This document shows positions 26,908 through 35,327 of a stretch of 64,000 bases of DNA, in pieces. Made by a program: the position numbers and the translations under genes. Positions within the stretch are counted from its first letter, which is position 1. The number at the start of each line of letters is the position of its first letter. The stretch comes from Tolumonas osonensis (GTDB lineage: Bacteria > Pseudomonadota > Gammaproteobacteria > Enterobacterales > Aeromonadaceae). The notes under the pieces were generated by a model. It was not told the origin of the DNA, ran no database searches, and saw nothing but the letters and a program-made list of their open reading frames with translations. The stretch covers positions 1 through 64,000 of the forward strand of contig NZ_JACHGR010000006.1 of NCBI RefSeq assembly GCF_014202415.1. The letters are read 5' to 3'.

Positions 26908-29183
26908 GTCATCACATCGTCACAGTCGGGAATCCGAACAGCGGAAAAACCTCCCTTTTTAACGCACTGACGGGCGCCAACCAGCAGGTAGGGAACTGGA
27001 GCGGGGTCACCGTCGACAAAAAAACCGGCCAATTCCAGTTTGAAGATTATGCGTACGAGCTGGTCGATTTGCCCGGTATCTATGCGCTGGAAAGCCGCGA
27101 CAGCTCTATTGATGAGCAGATCGCCTTCCGTTATGTGATGAACAACAAACCCGATCTAGTGATCAACGTGGTTGATGCCAGCAGTCTGGAACGCTCATTA
27201 CTGCTGACACTGCAGTTACGTGAATTAGGCCTGCCGGTACTGGTTGTACTGAATAAATACGATGTGATCAAACGCCGCAACCAGTCGGTGGATACCAAAA
27301 GCCTCAGTGAAAAACTGGGTTGTCCGGTGGTGGCACTGTCTGCTTATAACCGGAAAGAAGTGCTCTCTTTCAAAGCGATTCTGCCGGCACTGATTGAACA
27401 GGCGCAGGACACCCGGCCGCTGGCTCTGTCTTATGGTGCCGCGATCGATCCGCTGGTGGACGAGATTGCTGCGCAGCTGAATCATCCGCATCTGGCTGCC
27501 CGGGGTTGTGCATTGCGCCTGCTGGAACAGGATCCGGTGGTGGAAGAGGCGATGCAGGAGCAGCTTTCCGCGCCGGTCATGCAGCAGGTGGTAAAGTTAC
27601 AAAAAGAGCAGGATCTGGATCTGACCCTGGCGGACGGGCGTTTCAGTTATGTCTATAACGAATGCCGTCCGGCACTGAAGCAACATGGCAAGCTGAGCCA
27701 GAAGCGCAGTGAGCAACTGGATAACATTCTGCTGAACCGCTGGCTGGGATTGCCATTCTTCCTGGGCATGATGTATCTGATGTTCCTGTTTGCGATCAAC
27801 CTCGGCAGCGCATTCATTGACTTTTTCGATATTCTGGCCGGCGGCATTTTTGTGGAAGGCTCCCGGACACTGTTTGAACATATCGGTTTGCCGGAATGGC
27901 TGATCTCCCTGCTGTCCGATGGTTTCGGCAGTGGTATCCAGACGGTCGCGACCTTTATTCCGGTGATTGCCTTCCTGTATATGTTTCTGGCGGCGCTGGA
28001 GGCATCCGGCTATCTGGCCCGGGCCGCGTTTGTGGTGGATCGCCTGATGCGCTATCTCGGTTTGCCGGGCAAGGCGTTCGTGCCGATGCTGATGGGCTTT
28101 GGCTGTTCGGTGCCGGCGTTCATGGCGACCCGGACCCTGAATTCCGAGCGTGAACGTATGCTGACCAACGCCATGGCACCGTTTATGTCATGCGGGGCTC
28201 GCTTACCTGTGTATGCACTGTTCGCGGTAGCCTTCTTCCCGGAATCGGGCCAGAACGTGGTCTTTGCGCTCTATTTACTGGGTATTCTGGCTGCGATCTT
28301 TACCGGACTGGTATTGCGTAACACCATCCTGCCGGGCAAAAGCGAATCTTCCATCATGGAGATGCCGGATTACGAATTGCCGCGTCTGAACTACATTTTC
28401 CTGAAAACCTGGCAGCGCCTGAAGATCTTCATTCTGGGGGCGGGCAAAGTGATTGTGTTGCTGGTGGCTGTGCTGAGTGTGTTTAACTCCATGGGTACCG
28501 ACGGCTCTTTCGGTAACCAGAATAATGGTAAATCGCTGCTGGCAGTTGCCGCACAGAAAGTCACACCGGTACTGTCTCCGCTGGGTATTCAGCAGGATAA
28601 CTGGCAGGCAACCGTGGGTATCATCACGGGGATTTTTGCCAAAGAAGCCGTGGTTGGTACGCTGAATACACTGTATCAGTCTGATGTGGCTGGCGAAGAA
28701 GCGGCTGCCGAATTCAGTTTGTGGGCAAAGGTGACTGAAGCGGTCGAAACGATCCCGGCTAACCTGGCGGGTATCAATGTCAAAGATCCGGTGGGTCTGG
28801 ATATTGGTGATGTCAAAGATCAGCAGGCTGCGGCGGAAAGTCAGGAAGTGGATATTTCTATCTATGACAACATGCAGCAACACTTTGCTGGTGCGGCAGG
28901 CGCATTTGCTTACTTGCTGTTCATTCTGTTGTACATGCCATGCTCTGCTGCGATGGGGGCGCTGTTCCGCGAGTCCGGACGTAACTGGGCTGTTTTCGTG
29001 GCATTGTGGTGTAACCTGCTGGCGTTTGCTGCTTCGACACTCCATTTCCAGATCGCGACCTTTAACGCGCATCCGGCTACTAGCCTGTTCTGGATTGCGT
29101 TCTACACCGGCGGTTTCCTGTTGCTGACCTTAGGCATGCGTCGCCGGGGTGATATTCTGCTGAACAAGAAGGTGCTGGTATGA
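26904..29183 (+). CDS. feoB: Ferrous iron transporter B (GTPase-permease)
   Basis: 759 residues. The N-terminal G domain has G1 GNPNSGKTSLFNALTG (residues ~8-23), G2 VGNWSGVTVDKK, G3 DLPGIY and G4 NKYD. After the helical GDI region the membrane part carries two Gate motifs, including GFGCSVPAFMATRTL, and SCGARLPVYALFA with the conserved cysteine. It imports Fe2+ across the inner membrane. Start and stop codons overlap feoA and feoC (ATGA both times), a tightly coupled operon under the upstream Fur site. Confidence 0.96.
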   Translation: MSHHIVTVGNPNSGKTSLFNALTGANQQVGNWSGVTVDKKTGQFQFEDYAYELVDLPGIYALESRDSSIDEQIAFRYVMNNKPDLVINVVDASSLERSLLLTLQLRELGLPVLVVLNKYDVIKRRNQSVDTKSLSEKLGCPVVALSAYNRKEVLSFKAILPALIEQAQDTRPLALSYGAAIDPLVDEIAAQLNHPHLAARGCALRLLEQDPVVEEAMQEQLSAPVMQQVVKLQKEQDLDLTLADGRFSYVYNECRPALKQHGKLSQKRSEQLDNILLNRWLGLPFFLGMMYLMFLFAINLGSAFIDFFDILAGGIFVEGSRTLFEHIGLPEWLISLLSDGFGSGIQTVATFIPVIAFLYMFLAALEASGYLARAAFVVDRLMRYLGLPGKAFVPMLMGFGCSVPAFMATRTLNSERERMLTNAMAPFMSCGARLPVYALFAVAFFPESGQNVVFALYLLGILAAIFTGLVLRNTILPGKSESSIMEMPDYELPRLNYIFLKTWQRLKIFILGAGKVIVLLVAVLSVFNSMGTDGSFGNQNNGKSLLAVAAQKVTPVLSPLGIQQDNWQATVGIITGIFAKEAVVGTLNTLYQSDVAGEEAAAEFSLWAKVTEAVETIPANLAGINVKDPVGLDIGDVKDQQAAAESQEVDISIYDNMQQHFAGAAGAFAYLLFILLYMPCSAAMGALFRESGRNWAVFVALWCNLLAFAASTLHFQIATFNAHPATSLFWIAFYTGGFLLLTLGMRRRGDILLNKKVLV

Positions 29184-29422
29184 TTCTGCGTGAACTGGCT
29201 GATTGTCTGCAGCAGCAACAACGGATGACCGGGCGCGAACTGGCCCGGCAGTTCCAGACTTCGGAAGATGCTATCGATGCCATGCTGGGTGTCTGGATGC
29301 GAAAGGGACGGGTGCGTAAAGTTTCTGCCTCCGGATGCAGTGGCAGTTGCTGCGGCCAGCGTAGCGAGATTTACTATGAATGGCAGGCGGAAGGATTAAT
29401 CGGCTTCATTCAGAAAAACTGA
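29180..29422 (+). CDS. feoC: FeoC-like transcriptional/accessory protein
   Basis: 80 residues: a winged helix (LRELADCLQQQQRMTGRELARQFQTSEDAIDAMLGVWMRKGRVRKV) followed by cysteine-rich CSGSCCG, the arrangement of FeoC, where the cysteines can hold an iron-sulfur cluster. It interacts with FeoB and may protect it from proteolysis. The start overlaps the feoB stop. A 9-bp hairpin follows. Confidence 0.88.
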   Translation: MILRELADCLQQQQRMTGRELARQFQTSEDAIDAMLGVWMRKGRVRKVSASGCSGSCCGQRSEIYYEWQAEGLIGFIQKN

Positions 29423-29428
29423 CGACAG

Positions 29429-29459
29429 AACGCGCCCGGTATGACTGGGCGCGTTGCTT
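29429..29459 (+). terminator. Hairpin after feoABC
   Basis: AACGCGCCC (29429-29437) / GGGCGCGTT (29447-29455), loop GGTATGACT, with only a weak U-rich tail (GCTTTCTG). A probable terminator of modest strength. Confidence 0.6.
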
Positions 29460-29507
29460 TCTGATGCCTATAATGGCGGTTTTCCGTACTGTAATGAGGT
29501 GTCTTCC

Positions 29508-30065
29508 ATGCTTTCCCTCGCGATTATTTCCGACATTCACGGCTGTTACCCGGCACTGCAGGAAACCCTGCGGCACGCTGAGCAATTTCAGCCTGATTAC
29601 TATCTGTTGCTGGGCGATATCCTGAATCACGGGCCCCGCAATCCGATCCCGGAAGGATATGCGCCGCCGGAGGTTGCCGCACTGCTGAACCCGTTGCGGG
29701 AAAAGATCATTGCGGTCAGAGGCAACTGCGACAGTGAAGTCGATCAGATGCTGCTGCAGTTTCCGTGTCTGGCTCCTCACAACCAGTTGTTACTCGGTGG
29801 CCGGCGCTGGTTCATGACCCATGGACATCTGTATGAAGCGGAGGAATTGCCACTGGCTGCCGGTGACGTGTTACTAAGCGGACATACCCATGTGGCCGGA
29901 ATAGAACAGGATGAGCGGGGCATTTACCGGATCAATCCCGGTTCCGTGACGTTTCCGCGCAACGGGGCTGAGGCCAGCTATGCTATTTATAGAGGCGATG
30001 AACTGCAAATTATCGGTCTGAAGTCCCAACAGATACTGGCAAAGATCGCTCTGGTCCGCGCTTAA
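29508..30065 (+). CDS. yfcE: Metallophosphoesterase YfcE
   Basis: 185 residues; E. coli YfcE has 184. Metal-binding motifs of calcineurin-type phosphodiesterases: ISDIHG near the start, LGDILNHGPRN, RGNCD, THGHLY and LSGHTHV. E. coli YfcE is a Mn2+-dependent phosphodiesterase on artificial substrates; the physiological one is unknown. GAGGTG before ATG 29508 decides the start over the longer frame at 29454. It is a single gene between feo and the GH32 locus. Confidence 0.93.
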   Translation: MLSLAIISDIHGCYPALQETLRHAEQFQPDYYLLLGDILNHGPRNPIPEGYAPPEVAALLNPLREKIIAVRGNCDSEVDQMLLQFPCLAPHNQLLLGGRRWFMTHGHLYEAEELPLAAGDVLLSGHTHVAGIEQDERGIYRINPGSVTFPRNGAEASYAIYRGDELQIIGLKSQQILAKIALVRA

Positions 30066-30083
30066 CGCGGATCCTTCCCGTCC

Positions 30084-30119
30084 TTCTGAATTCGTTTCTG
30101 AATTCGTTTCTGAAACGTT
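30084..30119 (+). repeat. Three tandem 12-bp repeats after yfcE
   Basis: TTCTGAATTCGT at 30084-30095 and 30096-30107, and the variant TTCTGAAACGTT at 30108-30119, directly after the yfcE stop. Non-coding. Function unknown; replication slippage would explain it. Confidence 0.85.
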
Positions 30120-30120
30120 T

Positions 30121-30258
30121 ATGTAACCATGTTTGTGTGTTTCAGCATGGTTTACATAATTATTCTTTTATTTTGCTGCTCAGCTCTGATTTTTGCGCGT
30201 ATATTCCGGAAAAATAGCCATTTAAAAAATATGATTTTGTAACGTCTCATATGTTACA
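30121..30258 (+). promoter_or_regulatory. Promoter region of the GH32 gene with inverted repeats
   Basis: Two inverted repeats share the element TGTAAC. ATGTAACCATG (30121-30131) pairs with CATGGTTTACAT (30146-30157), and TGTAAC (30238-30243) with GTTACA (30253-30258), the latter just before the ribosome binding site CCGGAG. They are candidates for operators of the LacI protein encoded after the GH32 gene. No match to a known site is claimed. Confidence 0.4.
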
Positions 30259-30276
30259 TATCTGTCCGGAGCCACT

Positions 30277-31758
30277 ATGTTAGCCGAAAAACATTACCGT
30301 CCACTGCTGCATTTTACGCCGGCTTTTGGCTGGCTGAACGATCCGAATGGTCTGGTTTATAAAGATGGTGAATATCATCTGTTTTATCAGTATTACCCTG
30401 GCGACAGTGTCTGGGGTCCGATGCACTGGGGACATGCGGTAAGCCATGATTTGCTGTCATGGACGCATCTGCCGATTGCGCTGGCGCCGGATGAACTGGG
30501 CATGTGCTTTTCCGGTACTGCGACCGTCGATACCGGTGATAAATCAGGATTATTCGGCGGCAACGATGGTCTGCTGGCGTATTACACGATCGCTGCGGAG
30601 AAGCTGCCGGAGGATGTGGATTTTCCGCAGAGTCAGGGGCTGGCATACAGCTCGGATAATGGCCGTCACTGGACGAAATACAGCGGAAACCCGGTCATCC
30701 CGAATCCCGGATTGCAGGATTTCCGCGATCCGAAAGTCTTCTGGTATGAACCCGGCCAGCACTGGGTCATGGTGGTGACGCTCGGACAACAGATCGGGAT
30801 CTATTATTCTGACGATGCGAAGAACTGGGTATTCAGTTCGGTGTTTGGTGAAGGGCACGGCGCGCATGATGAGCGAGCGTGGGAATGTCCGGATCTGTTT
30901 GAAATCAACGTGGAAGGCAGTACAGACAGTCGCTGGATCCTGATTGTGGGTGTCCAGCGGGAAGCCTATGCCGGCGGTTCCGGTACCCAATATTTTGTCG
31001 GCCGGTTTGATGGCAAACGGTTCGTGAATGATAACCCGCCGGAAACGGTGTTGTGGCTGGATCATGGCCGTGATTTTTATGCCACCCAGACCTGGGCGGA
31101 TATTCCACAAAGTGACGGTCGTCGTATCGCCCTGGGCTGGATGAGCTGCTGGCCGTATGCCAACCATTTGCCGACGCACAGCTGGCGCTCGGCGATGAGT
31201 ATGCCGCATGAGCTGACACTGAAACATACCGTAGACGGATTGCGTCTGCATCATGCTTTTATCCGTGAACTGCAAACAGCCTATGCCGACAGTCATCAGT
31301 TAGCCGGTATGACCCTGTCGGCGCCGGCAACCCTGTTCGAGGCAGAGTGGCGCAGTGCCTTGCGGTTAACCATGACCATCACTCTGGCTGAAAACAGTTC
31401 ACTGTTGCTGACACCGCTGCAGGGTACACAGCTGATGCTGACCGTGCAGAATAATCAGCTGGTCCTGCGTTGTCTGCGGCAAGGCGCGTGGGGTAATGAG
31501 GCTTATGATCAGCATTTCCCGCATGACTACTCGCTTGAGTTGGGTATGAACCGGACTCTGACGCTGGATCTGCTGTTGGATCGCTGCTCGGCAGAGCTGT
31601 TGCTGGATGACGGACGTTATGCCGTTACCAATCTGGCTTTCCCGGAAGAAGGGCCGCAGCAGACGTTACGGGCTGAGCTGACCGCAGGCACCGCGCAGAT
31701 TGATGCGGAATGGCATGTGCTGACTCAGCCTTGCTTGTTATCTGAAAAAACGGAATAG
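30277..31758 (+). CDS. GH32 beta-fructosidase, levanase/exo-inulinase-like, cytoplasmic
   Basis: 493 residues. Active-site blocks: WLNDPNG (nucleophile Asp, residues ~19-25), FSGTAT, FRDPKVFW (transition-state Asp) and WECPDLF (acid/base Glu). The C-terminal beta-sandwich starts near residue 340. The stretch DHGRDFYATQTWADIP-SDGRR and LGWMSCWPYANHLPT is more like levanases and exo-inulinases (SacC type) than sucrose-6-phosphate hydrolases. No signal peptide, so it should act on imported sucrose or short fructans. No transporter or fructokinase is adjacent. It forms a pair with the LacI regulator 2 nt downstream. Sucrose hydrolase remains possible. Confidence 0.88.
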   Translation: MLAEKHYRPLLHFTPAFGWLNDPNGLVYKDGEYHLFYQYYPGDSVWGPMHWGHAVSHDLLSWTHLPIALAPDELGMCFSGTATVDTGDKSGLFGGNDGLLAYYTIAAEKLPEDVDFPQSQGLAYSSDNGRHWTKYSGNPVIPNPGLQDFRDPKVFWYEPGQHWVMVVTLGQQIGIYYSDDAKNWVFSSVFGEGHGAHDERAWECPDLFEINVEGSTDSRWILIVGVQREAYAGGSGTQYFVGRFDGKRFVNDNPPETVLWLDHGRDFYATQTWADIPQSDGRRIALGWMSCWPYANHLPTHSWRSAMSMPHELTLKHTVDGLRLHHAFIRELQTAYADSHQLAGMTLSAPATLFEAEWRSALRLTMTITLAENSSLLLTPLQGTQLMLTVQNNQLVLRCLRQGAWGNEAYDQHFPHDYSLELGMNRTLTLDLLLDRCSAELLLDDGRYAVTNLAFPEEGPQQTLRAELTAGTAQIDAEWHVLTQPCLLSEKTE

Positions 31759-31760
31759 AC

Positions 31761-32777
31761 ATGACAACGATTAGAGATGTTGCGCAGTTGGCTGGCGTAT
31801 CCATTGCCACGATTTCACGCGTATTAAATAATTCCGAAAAGGTGTCCCCGGATACTGCGGCGCATGTCCGGGCCGTCATCAAGGAATTGGGTTATGTCTA
31901 TAATCCACCGTTGGCCAACCGGCGGAACAGTGCCGATCGGCCATTATTATTTGCGATTATTTTACCCACGCTGGCAAACCCCTATTTTTCCGAATTGCTG
32001 GATATCGTGGAGCAGGAGGCCCAGTTTCTTGGCCGGGCTTTGCTGGTGTTTAATTCCCACGGGGATGCACAGCGGGAGCTGGCGCTGATTAATGCCTGCA
32101 AGCAATATAAAATCGACGGTCTGTTTGTTGTGCCAAGCTCGCGCAGTACGGTACATCTGACCTCGTTTAGTAAACCGTCATTTCCGATCGTGATTCTGAC
32201 GCAACTGATATCCGGGATCACCAGTGTGGCGGTCGATCATATCGAAGGGGGCGCGCAGGTTGCAGAACATCTGGTCAGTATGGGGCACACCCGGATCGGT
32301 TATCTGGGAGCGATCGATGACAGTGAACAAAAATTTGGTGGTTTCCGGGACAAACTGATCGAGTTGGGCGTGCCGTTATCGCCGGAGAATATTATTCAGA
32401 CACCGGCACTGGTTGCTTCGGAGCTGACCGACGTTTTCCGGGAGTATCTGGATGCCCATCCGGTGTTGCCATTTACCTCTATCTTTGCGTTTAACGACGT
32501 TGCGGCCCAGCAGGTGATGGATGTCCTGCATCAGCGCGGCTATCAGATCCCGGAACAGGTTCAGGTGGTCGGTTTTGATAATACGTTACTGGCGCAGGTC
32601 ATGAATATCAGCAGTGTGGCGCAGCCTATGCGGGAAATCGGTCGTTTAGGCTGTCAGGAAATGATGCGTCTGATTGAAGGTCGGGAGCTGGATACTCATC
32701 ACCTCACGCTGTCGCCGCGTCTGGTCTTACGCAACAGTTCCGTCAAGGTGAGTAAACGGAAATTTCATACCGTCTGA
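31761..32777 (+). CDS. LacI-family regulator of the GH32 gene
   Basis: 338 residues. The N-terminal helix-turn-helix and hinge (TIRDVAQLAGVSIATISRVLNNSEKVSPDTAAHV) is standard LacI. The rest is a periplasmic-binding-protein-like ligand domain (PTLANPYFSELLDIVEQEA ... FAFNDVAAQQVMDVL ... VVGFDNTLLAQV). It starts 2 nt after the GH32 stop and is therefore co-transcribed. Inverted repeats upstream of the GH32 gene are its likely operators. Its 3' end overlaps the convergent hdfR gene by 13 bp. The inducer is probably a fructose-containing sugar, inferred from context only. Confidence 0.9.
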   Translation: MTTIRDVAQLAGVSIATISRVLNNSEKVSPDTAAHVRAVIKELGYVYNPPLANRRNSADRPLLFAIILPTLANPYFSELLDIVEQEAQFLGRALLVFNSHGDAQRELALINACKQYKIDGLFVVPSSRSTVHLTSFSKPSFPIVILTQLISGITSVAVDHIEGGAQVAEHLVSMGHTRIGYLGAIDDSEQKFGGFRDKLIELGVPLSPENIIQTPALVASELTDVFREYLDAHPVLPFTSIFAFNDVAAQQVMDVLHQRGYQIPEQVQVVGFDNTLLAQVMNISSVAQPMREIGRLGCQEMMRLIEGRELDTHHLTLSPRLVLRNSSVKVSKRKFHTV

Positions 32778-33619
32778 GTGCCGAGATATAGCGGACGGTT
32801 CAGCAACGAGGCCAGATGCGCCTGCTGTTCGCTGCCGGTACGATACGCGATATACACCGGTCGCGGTAATACCGGTGCCCCTTCCACAAAGTGGAGTTCG
32901 TTGTTTTTCAGATGCCCCGCGATAAGGTGACGGGGCAGGTAGGCAACGCCACCATGTTTCAGCATGTGCTGTAATGCCTGCTGTACCGAACTGGTCTGCA
33001 AGACCGGTATGCGCTGGGATAACTCAGCAGGAAGCGGTGCAGCGCTCATGTTGGTGCTCCACTCCAGCCAGATCACGGGCTGGTCTGCCAGCATTCCGGT
33101 CGTGATATTGGGTGTACGACTCACCAGACACAACTGGAATTCACTGACCTGCTGAACCGTAATTTCATCGATCTTGCTCGGTTCAGTCATCACGGCGATA
33201 TCCAGCGAACGCTCCAGCAACTGGCGGCAAAGCTGTTCCCGGTTGCCGGTTTCAAAACGCATGATCTGATTATGCTGTTCACTGAACCAGCCATCCAGCC
33301 ATTGTTGTAAGCCCATTTCCCAGCATACCTGCGGTGCGCCGATGATAAGCTGATGCTGTGCGTCATCCCGCTGCAGGGCCTGTTTGGCCTGGCCCAGGGT
33401 CTGCAGTATGTTTTCTGCATAGGGCAGCAGATGTTCGCCGGACTGGGTTAACTGGATGTTATTGCGGTGACGGGTAAAAAGACTGACACCCAGCAGTTGT
33501 TCCAGTTGCCGGATGCGAAAACTCACCGCCGATTGTGTGAGATACAGATTCTCGGCGGCGCGTCCGAAGTGACGGGTTTTGCTGACCTCAATAAAGGTAC
33601 GCAGCAGATCCGTGTCCAT
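32765..33619 (-). CDS. hdfR: HdfR, LysR-family regulator
   Basis: 284 residues. The N-terminus MDTDLLRTFIEVSKTRHFGRAAENLYLTQSAVSFRIRQLE matches E. coli HdfR almost residue for residue, followed by the LysR substrate domain. HdfR represses the flagellar master operon flhDC and affects glutamate synthase genes in E. coli. Its ATG overlaps the maoP stop by one base (TAATG), so the two genes form a coupled tandem pair here. In E. coli, as I recall, they are divergent neighbours. Its 3' end overlaps the lacI gene. Confidence 0.88.
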   Translation of the reverse strand: MDTDLLRTFIEVSKTRHFGRAAENLYLTQSAVSFRIRQLEQLLGVSLFTRHRNNIQLTQSGEHLLPYAENILQTLGQAKQALQRDDAQHQLIIGAPQVCWEMGLQQWLDGWFSEQHNQIMRFETGNREQLCRQLLERSLDIAVMTEPSKIDEITVQQVSEFQLCLVSRTPNITTGMLADQPVIWLEWSTNMSAAPLPAELSQRIPVLQTSSVQQALQHMLKHGGVAYLPRHLIAGHLKNNELHFVEGAPVLPRPVYIAYRTGSEQQAHLASLLNRPLYLGTQTV

Positions 33620-33948
33620 TACTCCAGTGGCTCATCCACGGATTCGAAGCTACCTTCATCACCGCTAGAAGTGCACAGACGATGTACGCGACGTGGACCA
33701 ATCACTTTGATGTACTTCAGCCATACTTTGGCGAACGGGTTACCGGCAGCATCGTCTGCCTTAACACGCTCAACAAAAGCCGCTTCCACATCATCTTTTG
33801 GCTCTCTTTTGCCCTGGTACAGTTCCATCATGGCATGTCCATGGCGTTCCAGCAGATCGCTTTCACCTACGGTAAAGTTACCGCTGCGGCGGATACCGCG
33901 TGGAAAGTGCTGCAGATCGTTAAAACGTTTTTCTGATTCAAAGCTCAT
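33619..33948 (-). CDS. maoP: MaoP (YifE), macrodomain Ori protein
   Basis: 109 residues of the DUF413 family, similar to E. coli MaoP/YifE: HFPRGIRRSGNFTVGESDLLERHG near the N-terminus, then GKREPKDDVEAAFVERVKAD and FAKVWLKYIKVIGPRRVHRL. In E. coli MaoP acts with the maoS site to organise the Ori macrodomain of the nucleoid. Co-transcribed with hdfR. Upstream sequence (33949-34097) is very AT-rich and contains the inverted repeat AAGTATG/CATACTT (33983-34008), probably part of its promoter region. Confidence 0.88.
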   Translation of the reverse strand: MSFESEKRFNDLQHFPRGIRRSGNFTVGESDLLERHGHAMMELYQGKREPKDDVEAAFVERVKADDAAGNPFAKVWLKYIKVIGPRRVHRLCTSSGDEGSFESVDEPLE

Positions 33949-34097
33949 GGCGTATGAGTACCTCTGTTATTCCATCGCGGGGAAGTATGTTCAGCATCGC
34001 GCATACTTAAAAATCGAGTTTTTTTTCTTAAAGATAAATTTTTTTTATTATGATGTTTATCAGGCGATAACTGTATTTTTCTTGTACTACCTGGAAA

Positions 34098-35327
34098 TTA
34101 AGCATTATCCATCCCGGGCTGCATAATCCGCTGTAACAGGTCGCTTTCATGCAATGCCCGCTTGATAAGCGCGTATCCTCCCATGGTTCCCTGACCCTGA
34201 AAACGGGCTTTTTCTAACTGCAGATCCTGATTGAAACTGGGCAGGGATTGCCGCTGAATTTGTTGTTGCAGCGCAGGGAAGAGCACGGCAGCACTCTGCA
34301 CGATTTCACCGGCCAGCAGAATTTTCTCCGGATTAAACAGGTTCACTAGAATGGCCAGCACCCGGCCCAGATGGTTGCCGGTCTGGCGGATGATCTGCAC
34401 GGCGATCGGATCATCCGCCAATGCCGCCTTGCAGATGATCTCTATGGATAAATTGTTACTGTCCAGATTGCTGGAATGGCCGCGCTCCAGCAGCGCTTTA
34501 GTTTGTGCCACGATGGCTTTGTTGGAAACAAATGTCTCCAGACAGCCAAAGTTGCCGCAATGGCACTGATTGCCGAAAGGGTCGATCTGGATATGGCCGA
34601 TTTCACCGACGTTGCGGTTTTTACCCAGCAGCAACTGGCCGTTGCTGACAATACCGGCGCCGGCACCGTGGTGAATACTGACCAGAATGAAGTCCTGACA
34701 TTTCTGCGCTGTTCCCAGATAGTATTCTGCCAGCGCCAGGGCGCGGGTATCGTTACCGATATAGATCGGCAGATCGGTGACCGTCTGCAGCTGTTCCGCC
34801 AGTCTGAGATTGGCAATCTGATGATTCGGGGAGTACAGCACTGTGCCGGTTTGCGGATCAACCAGTCCGGCCATGGTAATGGCAATGGCGATGGCCTGTT
34901 GCTCTGGTCGGACGGTCTGCAGTTGTTGCTGGATGGCTTGTGAAAGTGCGGCGACAATCCCTTCTGCATCGTGTCGCTGCAGTTTGCTGACGGTATGCTG
35001 ATGTACGGTGTCGGATAAATCCATGACGCTACACTGCAGTTCTTCACGTCCCAGCCGGCAGGAGATAAATAGAAACGCGGTCTGTTCTGTGGTCAGTGAA
35101 ATGGCCGGACGCCCGCCGGTCGATGCCTGCTGCGCGACTTCCTTGATTAAACCGTGCTCCAGCAATTGCCGGGTGATGTTGGTGACGCTGGCTGGGGCCA
35201 GCGCACTGATCTGAGCGATATCCACACGTGAGATCGGACCCTGCGTATCAATTAACCGATACACTAACGCCGCATTAACCTGCTTGAGCAGTTCATGATT
35301 GGCAACCCGCTCTCCGCGTGCACTCAT
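34098..35327 (-). CDS. nagC: NagC, N-acetylglucosamine repressor (ROK family)
   Basis: 409 residues from MSARGERVANHELLKQVN; E. coli NagC has 406. The N-terminal winged helix (ISRVDIAQISALAPASVTNITRQLLEHGLI) is followed by a ROK sugar-kinase-like domain with the zinc motif CHCGNFGCLE and EIGHIQIDP. It binds GlcNAc-6-phosphate, which releases it from operators. Two NagC sites flank the nagB-nagE promoters in this window. The start at 35327 overlaps the nagA stop (ATGA); the longer frame extends into nagA and is rejected. Confidence 0.94.
   Translation of the reverse strand: MSARGERVANHELLKQVNAALVYRLIDTQGPISRVDIAQISALAPASVTNITRQLLEHGLIKEVAQQASTGGRPAISLTTEQTAFLFISCRLGREELQCSVMDLSDTVHQHTVSKLQRHDAEGIVAALSQAIQQQLQTVRPEQQAIAIAITMAGLVDPQTGTVLYSPNHQIANLRLAEQLQTVTDLPIYIGNDTRALALAEYYLGTAQKCQDFILVSIHHGAGAGIVSNGQLLLGKNRNVGEIGHIQIDPFGNQCHCGNFGCLETFVSNKAIVAQTKALLERGHSSNLDSNNLSIEIICKAALADDPIAVQIIRQTGNHLGRVLAILVNLFNPEKILLAGEIVQSAAVLFPALQQQIQRQSLPSFNQDLQLEKARFQGQGTMGGYALIKRALHESDLLQRIMQPGMDNA

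Noticed and set aside
30084-30119. Possible CRISPR array
   Set aside because: Three contiguous 12-bp units without spacers are a simple tandem repeat. No CRISPR array or cas gene is seen in the window.
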